This document shows, one piece after another, positions 1-6,783 of a DNA stretch of 55,175 nucleotides. Position numbers and translations under genes: made by a program. The notes under the pieces were generated by a model. It searched no databases and had not been told where the DNA came from. It worked only from the letters and a program-made list of their open reading frames with translations. The stretch is from Chloroflexota bacterium (GTDB taxonomy: Bacteria; Chloroflexota; Dormibacteria; Dormibacterales; Dormibacteraceae): assembly GCA_005881275.1 (NCBI GenBank), contig VBEF01000020.1:1-55175 (forward strand), given 5' to 3'. Each line of letters begins with the position of its first letter. The stretch's first letter is position 1.

Positions 1-1856
1 GGCAGCGCCTCGCGTACCTTTTCCATGACCCGACGGTTGATCCGGACCAGCTCGTCTTTCGAGATGGCGCGATTCAGCGGAATGTCGAACGTGGTGTGGT
101 CCGGGCCGACCCATGATCCTTTCTGCACGACTTGCTCGCCAAGAGTCTCTCGGAGCGCCTTGTGCAGCAGGTGCGTCGCGGAGTGGTGACGCATGATCTG
201 CCGCCGGCGCTTTTCATCGACCGCGGCGGTGGCCATCTCCCCCACGCGCACCTCACCCGTGATCACGGTTCCCAGGTGGGCGATTGACCCTTCGAGTGGC
301 TTTTGGGTGTCTTCGACGCGCACGCGTCCGCCCGCGGTGCTGATCGTTCCGGTGTCACCGATCTGGCCGCCGGACTCGGCGTAGAAGGGCGTTCGCTCCA
401 GGAAAACCTGGACCTCGTCCCCCTCCATGGCGACATCGACCGGGTCGCCACCTAGACGGATCGCCAGCACTTTGGTTTCGGTTGTGAGCTCGTCGTAGCC
501 GCTGAACTCCGACTTCGGGGTGTCTTTTGTGATCGCGAACCGAAGCGGGGTCGCGCGCCTCGACCTTTCCTTCTGCTCGGCCATCGCAGTGCGGAAGCCC
601 TCCTCGTCCACCGTGACCTTGCGCTCGGCGGCCAGCTCTCTCGTCAGCTCCAGCGGAAAACCGAAGGTGTCATGGAGCCTGAAGGCGTCAGCACCTGAGA
701 CGACTCCGCCTCCGCGCGAAGCGACTTTTTCGAACTGCTCCATGCCGTCTTCGAGCGTCCTCGCGAATCGTTCTGCCTCGGCCTCGATCGTCTCTGTGAT
801 GAACCGTTCGCGGTCTTTCAGCTCGGGGTAGTGCTCCTTGAACATCGCAACCGTTCGCTGCGCGCCGCCAGACAGCCTGGCGGTCAAGCCTATGTTCCGA
901 CCGTGCAACGCCGCGCGGCGGATGAGACGGCGCAGGACATAACCGCGCCCTTCGTTGGAAGGCACGACGCCGTCGGCGATGCAGAACGTGATCGCGCGGA
1001 CGTGGTCCGCGATGATTCGCTCCGACACGGTGGTCGGCATCTTGCTGTGCTCGCGCACGAATCCAACAAGCGGCGCGAGCAGGTCCGACTCGAAGACGTT
1101 GGTCTTCCCCTGGAGGATGAAGCTGATGCGCTCGAGTCCCATCCCTGTGTCGATGGCAGGACGCGCGAGCGGCACGAGCACGCCATCGGCGATGCCGCGC
1201 TGAATCGATTCCGCGGTAGACGGTGGGCCGGACAGCTCGCCACGCTGGTCGTACTGCGGAAACACCAGGTTCCAGAACTCGGTGAAGCGTGCGCAGTGGT
1301 CGGGGTAGCAGTCCGGCTCCCCGCAGCCTGCCTCTCGCCCTCGATCCCACCAGATTTCTGAGTCCGGACCGCAAGGTCCCCGACCGAGTCCCCACCAGTT
1401 GTCGCCGAGGCGGGTGACGTGTTCGGCGGGAATCTGAGTCTTCGTGATCCAGATTTCGAAAGCCTGGTCATCCGATGGGTGGACCGTTGCGCGCAGCCGG
1501 TCGACCGGCATGGCGAAACCCTTGGAGACCAGATCCCACGCGAGCGGGATGGCGGTTTCCTTGAAGTAGTCGCCGGTCGGCGCGAAGTTGCCGAGCATCT
1601 CGAAAAAGGTGTTGTGCCTGTCGGTCTTGCCCACCTCTTCGATGTCTCCTGTCCGCAGGCATTTCTGGGACGTGGCGATTCGGGGCGCGGGCGGCTGACT
1701 CAAGCCCAGGTAGTAGGGCTGAAGTGGCTGCATTCCGGCCGAGATGAAGAGCGTGCTCGGGTCGCCATGCGGCACAAGCGGCGCGCTGGGCAGGACCAGA
1801 TGCTCCCGGCTCGCGAAATGCTCTAGAAAACGTGTGCGGATCTCATTCCCGGTCAC
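1..1856 (-). CDS. alaS: Alanyl-tRNA synthetase (C-terminus beyond window)
   Basis: Class II synthetase that charges tRNA-Ala in the cytoplasm. The visible 618 residues hold the catalytic core (NTFFEMLGNF near the N-terminus, GPCGPDSEIW in the middle) and the start of the editing domain with its metal-binding HHSATHLLH block near residue 560. Family members are about 870-890 residues, so the rest of the editing domain and the C-Ala region lie beyond the left edge. The start is GTG at 1856; an in-frame TAA lies six codons upstream and no ATG fits. A TAAACTAGAT stretch just upstream could hold the -10. It reads in the same direction as pdxH, with about 100 bp between them. Confidence 0.96.
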   Translation of the reverse strand, partial: MTGNEIRTRFLEHFASREHLVLPSAPLVPHGDPSTLFISAGMQPLQPYYLGLSQPPAPRIATSQKCLRTGDIEEVGKTDRHNTFFEMLGNFAPTGDYFKETAIPLAWDLVSKGFAMPVDRLRATVHPSDDQAFEIWITKTQIPAEHVTRLGDNWWGLGRGPCGPDSEIWWDRGREAGCGEPDCYPDHCARFTEFWNLVFPQYDQRGELSGPPSTAESIQRGIADGVLVPLARPAIDTGMGLERISFILQGKTNVFESDLLAPLVGFVREHSKMPTTVSERIIADHVRAITFCIADGVVPSNEGRGYVLRRLIRRAALHGRNIGLTARLSGGAQRTVAMFKEHYPELKDRERFITETIEAEAERFARTLEDGMEQFEKVASRGGGVVSGADAFRLHDTFGFPLELTRELAAERKVTVDEEGFRTAMAEQKERSRRATPLRFAITKDTPKSEFSGYDELTTETKVLAIRLGGDPVDVAMEGDEVQVFLERTPFYAESGGQIGDTGTISTAGGRVRVEDTQKPLEGSIAHLGTVITGEVRVGEMATAAVDEKRRRQIMRHHSATHLLHKALRETLGEQVVQKGSWVGPDHTTFDIPLNRAISKDELVRINRRVMEKVREAL

Positions 1857-1880
1857 GGGGGTCGATCTAGTTTAGGGCGA

Positions 1881-1955
1881 GTGCCCGATGCAGCCATTGG
1901 TGCCCGAATGGCGGCTTCTCCGGTGCGCGACGCAGCGGTTCGTGCCCGAATGGCG
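1881..1955. repeat. Intergenic direct repeat GTGCCCGAATGGCG, 42-bp spacing
   Basis: The 14-mer GTGCCCGAATGGCG occurs at 1900-1913 and 1942-1955, exactly 42 bp apart, with a partial copy (GTGCCCGATG) at 1881-1890. The first full copy also forms an inverted repeat GCCATT/AATGGC with the bases before it. It lies between the pdxH stop and the alaS start. The sequence is unrelated to the TAGTCCGGACTA palindromes elsewhere but shares their 42-bp spacing. Function unknown. Confidence 0.6.
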
Positions 1956-1963
1956 CGATGGCT

Positions 1964-2461
1964 TCACGGAGCGAGCCTTTCGATGGCCCATCGGCCTCCG
2001 GCCTTCCGCACGTAGCGCAGCCGGTCGTGCAGGCGGTCCTCACGACTTTCCCAGAACTCAATCCAGCGCGGGCGCACCGCGTAGCCACCCCAATCCGGTG
2101 GCAGCGGCGCCTCGGCCGGGTACTTTTTCGCCAGCTCGAGTGCGGCCCGCTCGAGCACGTCACGCGACTTGACGACGGATACGCGCACCTGATGGTGAGT
2201 GACGGACCAGTAGAAGACCAGCGCTGCACTCTTGTCCGCCGCGAGGTCGCGGCCTTTGCGGCTTCCGTAGTTCGTATAGAAAAGGAATGCGCCGTCCTCG
2301 ATGCCCTTGAGCAGCACCATGCGCGCCGACGGCCCCTCCTCACCGCAGGTCGCGAGCGTCATCGCGTCGGGCTGCGGCGCGCCCGCGTCTTGCGCGTCTC
2401 GATACCAGCGGCGAAAGAGCGTGAGGGGATCGCGCGGCGCTTCCGACTCGACGAGCGCCAC
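1964..2461 (-). CDS. pdxH: Pyridoxamine 5'-phosphate oxidase with internal deletion
   Basis: FMN enzyme that oxidises pyridoxine/pyridoxamine 5'-phosphate to PLP. Family marks are clear: ARMVLLKG and FYTNYGSRKG for FMN binding, then WGGYAVRP, IEFWESREDRLHDRLRY and the C-terminal AIERLAP. At 165 residues it is short. After HHQVRV the sequence jumps to KSRDVLERAALELAKKYP, omitting about 35 residues that normally carry the YFxxRPxxSQxGAWxSxQS block (PLP phosphate and FMN contacts). The frame is kept across the gap, near 2171-2182. The start is GTG 2461, abutting the sigma-factor TAA, so it is probably co-translated. Either a recent inactivating deletion or an assembly error; activity is doubtful. 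Confidence 0.85.
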   Translation of the reverse strand: MALVESEAPRDPLTLFRRWYRDAQDAGAPQPDAMTLATCGEEGPSARMVLLKGIEDGAFLFYTNYGSRKGRDLAADKSAALVFYWSVTHHQVRVSVVKSRDVLERAALELAKKYPAEAPLPPDWGGYAVRPRWIEFWESREDRLHDRLRYVRKAGGRWAIERLAP

Positions 2462-3244
2462 TTAGCCCGCGCTTTCTTCTGGCACGTACTTGCGAAGCTG
2501 CTCGAGCGCGGCACGCTGGAGCCGCGAGACGTGCATCTGGCTGATACCGAGCCGGCGCGCGATCTCCGACTGCGACATCTGCTCGTAAAACCTCATCGCC
2601 ATGATCGCGCGCTCGCGCGGGGTCAGATGCTCCATTGCGCGGTCGAGCACGTCGCGCATCTCGACGCGCTCCAGCTCCGGATCGGAGCCGCCGATCTGCT
2701 CGGCCACCGAGCGGTTGTCCTGCCCGTCGCCGGTCGAGACCGGCTGGTCGAGCGAGACAGGCACGTAGGCCGGGCCCATCTCCATCGCCTCCGTGACGTC
2801 GTCGGGTGTGACGCCAAGGCGATCCGCGAGCTCGCCTACCGTAGGCTCGCGACCCAGCTCGTTCTTCATCTGCTCGTTGACGCGGACCACCGACTGGTGC
2901 AGCTCCTGCAGACGGCGCGGGAACCGGATCGCGGTTCCCTTGTCGCGGAAGTACCGCTTGATCTCGCCTGCGACAGTCAGCGTGGCGAAGGTCGTGAACT
3001 CGTACCCGAGGTCGGGGTCAAAGCGCTCGATGGCCTTGATCAGGCCGAGGTAGCCGACCTGGACGATATCGTCGAGCGGTTCACCGCGGTTCTGAAATTT
3101 GCGTGCCAAGAAGTAGACGAAGTCGTGGTAGGCGTCGACGAGCCGCGCACGGATGCGATCACGCTCCGCCGGGTCCTTGCTTTCCTTGTAGCGGCGATGG
3201 AGCGCCCGCAACTCCTCGCGCGGAATCCGCGTCGACGAACTCAA
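2462..3244 (-). CDS. SigB/SigF-type RNA polymerase sigma factor
   Basis: Group 3 sigma-70 factor of the SigB/SigF/SigG kind, 260 residues. Region 2 is seen in DAYHDFVYFLARKF, LDDIVQVGYLGLIKAIERFDP and TTFATLTVAGEIKRYFRD; region 3 follows (GREPTVGELADRLGV); region 4 is the HTH QSEIARRLGISQMHVSRLQR near residues 220-245. It would direct RNA polymerase to a stress or developmental regulon. The preceding gene encodes an RsbW-like protein, the usual partner arrangement. The first possible start is TTG 3244; other near-cognate starts exist, so the first few residues are uncertain. A SigB-like promoter lies in front of the operon, suggesting autoregulation. Confidence 0.93.
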   Translation of the reverse strand: MSSSTRIPREELRALHRRYKESKDPAERDRIRARLVDAYHDFVYFLARKFQNRGEPLDDIVQVGYLGLIKAIERFDPDLGYEFTTFATLTVAGEIKRYFRDKGTAIRFPRRLQELHQSVVRVNEQMKNELGREPTVGELADRLGVTPDDVTEAMEMGPAYVPVSLDQPVSTGDGQDNRSVAEQIGGSDPELERVEMRDVLDRAMEHLTPRERAIMAMRFYEQMSQSEIARRLGISQMHVSRLQRAALEQLRKYVPEESAG

Positions 3245-3272
3245 TACCTGTTAAGTGTCCGCCGGTCGGGGA

Positions 3273-3698
3273 TCAGCCTGCTAGGTGCTTGACCATCCGG
3301 AAGCTCACGTGACCGGTGAGTGGCTCGATCGACGGCCGAAAGTCATCGACGAAGCAGCGGATCATCTCGTAGGCGAGCCTCTGCAGCTCTGGGTCGATGT
3401 GAGTCTCGTGCTTGATCGCCGACAGCGGCAGCGCGGCCCCCGTCGGCATGACGTCGACGTCTACCACGAGCGCCCGGTCGGTGGCGAAGTAGGTCAGCTT
3501 GAGATCGGCCGGCGAGCCGAGATCGTCGGCCGCGGAGATCGCGCTGTCGCACGCCTGGGTGAGCGCAATCGCCAGCTCGTCGAGGTCCATCAAGCTCAAA
3601 CCGAGCTGGCCGCCGAGCGTGGTCGCGACGCGCTTGGCCACCGGTATGAACGCTGATACGGCCGGGATCTTCAGCTCTGCCAGGTTGCGCTTCGCCAT
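3273..3698 (-). CDS. RsbW-like anti-sigma factor, degenerate ATPase motifs
   Basis: 141 residues, about the size of RsbW/SpoIIAB anti-sigma factors, and located directly before a SigB-type sigma gene, so it probably binds and silences that sigma. The GHKL fold is only partly preserved. The helix that normally reads E..N (TEACTNA) is here LAIALTQACDSAI; no DxGxG is visible after VVDVDVMPTG; the glycine-rich lid is replaced by LQRLAYEMI. The C-terminal strand GHVSFRMVKHL matches RsbW-type ends. Kinase activity toward an anti-anti-sigma is therefore doubtful, and no such partner gene is in the window. Confidence is high for the family, moderate for the role. Confidence 0.78.
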   Translation of the reverse strand: MAKRNLAELKIPAVSAFIPVAKRVATTLGGQLGLSLMDLDELAIALTQACDSAISAADDLGSPADLKLTYFATDRALVVDVDVMPTGAALPLSAIKHETHIDPELQRLAYEMIRCFVDDFRPSIEPLTGHVSFRMVKHLAG

Positions 3699-3708
3699 GC
3701 GGGTTCGG

Positions 3709-4035
3709 CTATTCCTCCAGGTTGGTCGCCCGCTGCATCTTGCGCGCGGCGGTCGCCTCGAGCTCTTCGCGCTTGCGCTTGGCCGCGGCGACGCCGTCCT
3801 GGATCGCCTTGCCGACCGGGTGATCGGGGTCCGTGACCATGGTCCGCGCCCGCTGCGCCGCCTCGCGCGCCCGCTGCACGGTCTCGCTGCCGCTCAGCTC
3901 GATCGTCTTGCTGCGCAGGCCTTCGACCTGCTCCCGGCCGGGGCCGGTCGCGATGTACGCGCCGATTGCCGCACCGACGAGTCCGCCGAGGATGAACCAG
4001 CCGAAACCACCGCCGCCGTTCCTTTCGTCAGCCAT
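3709..4035 (-). CDS. YtxH-domain protein
   Basis: 108-residue protein with a glycine-rich single membrane segment (FGWFILGGLVGAAIGAYIA, about residues 11-29) followed by a charged amphipathic helix rich in R, K, E and A, the YtxH/gas-vesicle GvpP-like layout. YtxH is a SigB/SigH-dependent general stress protein of unknown biochemistry in Bacillus. It lies 2 bp after the DUF948 gene and 10 bp before the anti-sigma gene, so it is very probably part of the stress operon. Confidence 0.8.
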   Translation of the reverse strand: MADERNGGGGFGWFILGGLVGAAIGAYIATGPGREQVEGLRSKTIELSGSETVQRAREAAQRARTMVTDPDHPVGKAIQDGVAAAKRKREELEATAARKMQRATNLEE

Positions 4036-4037
4036 CG

Positions 4038-4361
4038 CTAACCTCCTCTAACCGAGCGAACAAGGCTCTGACCCGCCACCCTCGCGCCATGCACCGCCGA
4101 ATTGACGCCGCGGCCGACCGCCGCCAGTCCGCGACCGCCAGTCCTGAGGCCGACATTCACACCTGATGTGATGTCATTCACATTCTCGATCGTCTGTCGC
4201 ACCTCGGGCAGCGTCTCCTTCAATTCTTCGTTCGTGGTGTCGAGCAGCTCTTCGACGGCGCCAAGGGTGCCGCGTAGCCTGATGAGGACCGCCGCCAGGG
4301 CAAGCGCCACGATCAGGGCGGCCACCCCAAAAGCGAGCCACATGAAGCTCTCGCTGCTCAT
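4038..4361 (-). CDS. DUF948 (YtxG-like) membrane-anchored protein
   Basis: 107 residues: an N-terminal membrane helix (about residues 6-27) followed by a long polar helix (VEELLDTTNEELKETLPEVRQTIENVNDIT), typical of DUF948/YtxG. In Bacillus ytxG and ytxH are neighbours in a stress operon, as here. First gene of the operon DUF948-YtxH-anti-sigma-sigma-pdxH. The ATG at 4361 lies 7 nt after a GGGTAT -10, so the mRNA is probably leaderless. Confidence 0.8.
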   Translation of the reverse strand: MSSESFMWLAFGVAALIVALALAAVLIRLRGTLGAVEELLDTTNEELKETLPEVRQTIENVNDITSGVNVGLRTGGRGLAAVGRGVNSAVHGARVAGQSLVRSVRGG

Positions 4362-4368
4362 CGACTGA

Positions 4369-4394
4369 ATACCCTCGAGCCGCGGTTCGCAAAC
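4369..4394 (-). promoter_or_regulatory. SigB-like promoter GTTT-N16-GGGTAT
   Basis: On the minus strand GTTT (4394-4391) and GGGTAT (4374-4369) are separated by 16 nt, matching the SigB/SigF consensus (GTTTaa, 12-14 nt, GGGtAt). The start ATG of the DUF948 gene follows 7 nt later. The operon it would drive encodes a sigma factor of this class, so positive autoregulation is inferred. Confidence 0.6.
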
Positions 4395-4421
4395 ACACTC
4401 GCAATAGTAAGTGGGGGTTTG

Positions 4422-4724
4422 CTAATTGCTGGGCCTAGGCTCGCGTGGTGGCTCCTTGGGCTGGCGATCCGGTCTCGGTACGAAGCGGGCCAGGGGTTGG
4501 AGGAGCAGCGCGAAAGCCACTCCCGGCACGAGGTTGGCCTGGCCGAGGCGAAACGAGGGCAGGCCCATGAAGTCCCAGAACTGGCCGAGGCCGAAGCCGA
4601 CAGCGGTCATGACGAGGATCGGGATGTAGGCGCGCCGCCGGTACCGAAGGAAGGCGTAGCAAAGCTGGGAGACGATCAGCACTAGGAGCAGGGCCACGAT
4701 CAGGCCCGGTGGGATGAACCTCAA
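4422..4724 (-). CDS. Small hydrophobic membrane protein, unknown function
   Basis: 100 residues, not recognised. Three hydrophobic stretches are visible (about residues 5-24, 34-52 and 66-80), with RYRRR between the first two and a proline/arginine-rich tail (RPDRQPKEPPREPRPSN). The only plausible start is TTG 4724, with GGGAG close upstream. The nearest copy of the 42-bp-spaced palindrome lies about 16 bp upstream, where a promoter would be expected. It reads toward the stress operon but the intervening SigB-like promoter suggests a separate transcript. Confidence 0.55.
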   Translation of the reverse strand: MRFIPPGLIVALLLVLIVSQLCYAFLRYRRRAYIPILVMTAVGFGLGQFWDFMGLPSFRLGQANLVPGVAFALLLQPLARFVPRPDRQPKEPPREPRPSN

Positions 4725-4739
4725 ACTCCCGGCCCCCTC

Positions 4740-4841
4740 CGATAGTCCGGACTATCCGGGGTCTCGCTCGTTCGAAAGGGCGGATAGTCCGGACTATCCG
4801 AGGTTTCGCTGATTCGAAAGGGCGGATAGTCCGGGCAATCC
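4740..4841. repeat. Three palindromes TAGTCCGGACTA, 42-bp period
   Basis: Copies of GGATAGTCCGGACTATCC at 4740-4757 (first base differs), 4782-4799 (perfect) and 4824-4841 (GGATAGTCCGGGCAATCC), exactly 42 bp apart. The two 24-bp spacers here resemble each other (both end TTCGAAAGGGC). The same palindrome recurs at 25641, 25683, 26685, 33071 and 33113. It lies in the 304-bp gap 4725-5028 between the aspS stop and a small membrane-protein gene. No gene is supported in this gap. Confidence 0.9.
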
Positions 4842-4879
4842 GGGGGGAGCGCTCCCTCCGAGCGGCGGTGGTGGGTTGT

Positions 4880-4895
4880 CCTGAGCATGCTCAGG
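4880..4895. repeat. 16-bp perfect palindrome CCTGAGCATGCTCAGG
   Basis: Perfect 16-bp inverted repeat in the gap downstream of aspS. It could be an operator or part of a transcript hairpin. No T-run follows on either strand, so it is not a typical terminator. Confidence 0.45.
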
Positions 4896-5028
4896 TGGGT
4901 CCCCTGCCTCGGCTCTCCAAGTCCCGTCAAAGCGGGCTTTTGGTCGGCCTTGCGGACTCCGGGGTCCCGTTTACGCGAGTGTTGGGCAAGCCGCACTTTG
5001 CCGCCACTCTTCGGGAGCACGGCCAATG

Positions 5029-6783
5029 CTACGACGGCTTCTCTGGCGGGATCACCTGGATGTGGAGCTCTTCGAGCTGCTTCGGGTCGACCGAGCTCGG
5101 CGCGCCGAGCATCAGGTCCTGATGGCTCTGGGTCTTGGGGAACGCGACGACGTCACGGATGTTGTCGGTCTCGACGATCGCCATCATCAGGCGGTCGATG
5201 CCCGCGGCGATGCCACCGTGCGGCGGCACGCCGTACTCGAATGCGTCGAGGAGGTGGCCGAACTGCGTGCCGATGCGCTCCTCATCCATGCCGAGAATCC
5301 CGAACACCCTCTCCTGCAGTTCGCGGTCGTGGATGCGAATGCTGCCGCCTGAGATCTCGACGCCGTTCAGCACGCAGTCATAAGCTCGAGCCCTCACGTC
5401 GTAGGGACGCTCGGCCAACAGTGCCATGTCCTCAGGCCACGGCGACGTGAACGGGTGATGACCGTACGTCAGGTTGCCAAGGTCGTCTTCTTCGAAGAGG
5501 TACATGGGATAGACCCACAGAAAGTTCCACTCACCGTGGCGAACCAGCTTGCGGCGGCGCGCTATCTCGCGACGCAACAGTCCCATCACTGTCTCGGCCT
5601 TGCGTCGCCGGTCCGCCACGAGGAGGACGATGTCGTCCGCACCGGCCCCCGCCGCGGACTTGATCGCGGCCATCTCGCCTTCGCTGAGATGGCGATCCAG
5701 CGGTCCCGGCGCCCAGGCCAGGCCCTTCGCCCCAGCGCCTCTCGCAAGGACGGCGAGGTCGTCCAGCTCGCGGCGACTCATGTCTTTGCCGCCCGGCACC
5801 GCAAAACAGCGCACGACCCCACCCGCATCGAGCGCGCCGCGAAGCACCGTGGCGCCTGTCTCGCGCAGCGCATCGCTGACGTCGGCGATCTCGAGGTCGA
5901 ATCGCAGGTCCGGCTTGTCAGTGCCGTACTTGAGGAGCGACTCCCGCATGTCGATGCGCCGGAACGGCGTCGGGATATCAATCCCGAGGACGTCTTTCCA
6001 GACCTTCGCCCACAAACCTTCGATGAGCTCGAACACGTCCTCTTCGGTGCAGAACGCCATCTCCACGTCCAGCTGCGTGATCTCCACCACGCGGTCCGCG
6101 CGGAGATCCTCATCACGGAGGCAGCGCGCGATCTGGTAGTAGCGACCAATGCCCGCGACCATGAGCAGCTGTTTCAACTGCTGCGGCGACTGCGGCAAGG
6201 CAAAGAACTCGCCGGGATGCAGGCGCGACGGGACGATGAAGTCGCGCGAGCCCTCCGGCGTGCCTTTCAGAAGCATCGGCGTCTCGACCTCCATGAACTC
6301 GTGCGCGTCCATATAGCGGTGGATTGCCTGCACGACGCGATGGCGGAGCTCGAGGTTGTGGGTCAACTTCGGCCGCCGGATGTCGAGGTAGCGGTATTTC
6401 AGGCGCGTCGCCTCATCGGCTTCGACGTCGTCCTCGATGGCAAAGGGCGGAGTCTTAGCGACCGAGATCACCTCGAGGTCAGAAGCCACGACCTCCACCT
6501 CGCCCGTCGGCATGCGCGGGTTCTCGGCGCCGGGCCGGCGCCGCGCGACCTTGCCCTCCACCCGCACCACGTACTCCGAGCGCAAATCGGACGCGTTTGT
6601 GTGCGCCTGCGGCGCGTGGGCCGGGTTGAACACCACCTGGATCGCGCCCCAGCGATCGCGCAGGTCGATGAAGATCAAGCCTCCGTGGTCGCGACGCCGC
6701 GCGACCCAGCCGTACAGCTCGAGCTCGCGCCCCTCATCCGACGCACGGAGCGAGCCGCAGTGGGGAGCGGAGAAGCCGCTCAT
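5029..6783 (-). CDS. aspS: Aspartyl-tRNA synthetase, likely non-discriminating
   Basis: Class IIb synthetase: N-terminal OB-fold anticodon domain (ELYGWVARRRDHGGLIFIDLRD), catalytic core with motif 2 around RYYQIARCLRDEDLRADR, the bacterial GAD insertion, and the C-terminal motif 3 GGIAAGIDRLMMA. Length 584 from the ATG at 6783, which overlaps the hisS stop as ATGA; a longer reading from 6810 is less likely. The histidine in RRRDHGG matches the residue of non-discriminating AspRS (discriminating enzymes usually have leucine), so it may also charge tRNA-Asn and rely on GatCAB. No gat gene lies in the window. Confidence 0.96.
   Translation of the reverse strand: MSGFSAPHCGSLRASDEGRELELYGWVARRRDHGGLIFIDLRDRWGAIQVVFNPAHAPQAHTNASDLRSEYVVRVEGKVARRRPGAENPRMPTGEVEVVASDLEVISVAKTPPFAIEDDVEADEATRLKYRYLDIRRPKLTHNLELRHRVVQAIHRYMDAHEFMEVETPMLLKGTPEGSRDFIVPSRLHPGEFFALPQSPQQLKQLLMVAGIGRYYQIARCLRDEDLRADRVVEITQLDVEMAFCTEEDVFELIEGLWAKVWKDVLGIDIPTPFRRIDMRESLLKYGTDKPDLRFDLEIADVSDALRETGATVLRGALDAGGVVRCFAVPGGKDMSRRELDDLAVLARGAGAKGLAWAPGPLDRHLSEGEMAAIKSAAGAGADDIVLLVADRRRKAETVMGLLRREIARRRKLVRHGEWNFLWVYPMYLFEEDDLGNLTYGHHPFTSPWPEDMALLAERPYDVRARAYDCVLNGVEISGGSIRIHDRELQERVFGILGMDEERIGTQFGHLLDAFEYGVPPHGGIAAGIDRLMMAIVETDNIRDVVAFPKTQSHQDLMLGAPSSVDPKQLEELHIQVIPPEKPS

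Noticed and set aside
1958..3292. Plus-strand 444-codon open frame opposite the sigma factor and pdxH
   Set aside because: Antisense shadow covering two recognised genes.
4740..4841. Palindromes as rho-independent terminators
   Set aside because: Stems are only 7 bp with a CCGG loop and no T-run follows; several copies lie far from stop codons or upstream of starts.
4721..5026. Minus-strand 101-codon frame with repeated SPDYPPFR units
   Set aside because: The repeat peptide comes from translating the palindrome array; the same array occurs at other loci in other frames, so it is not coding.
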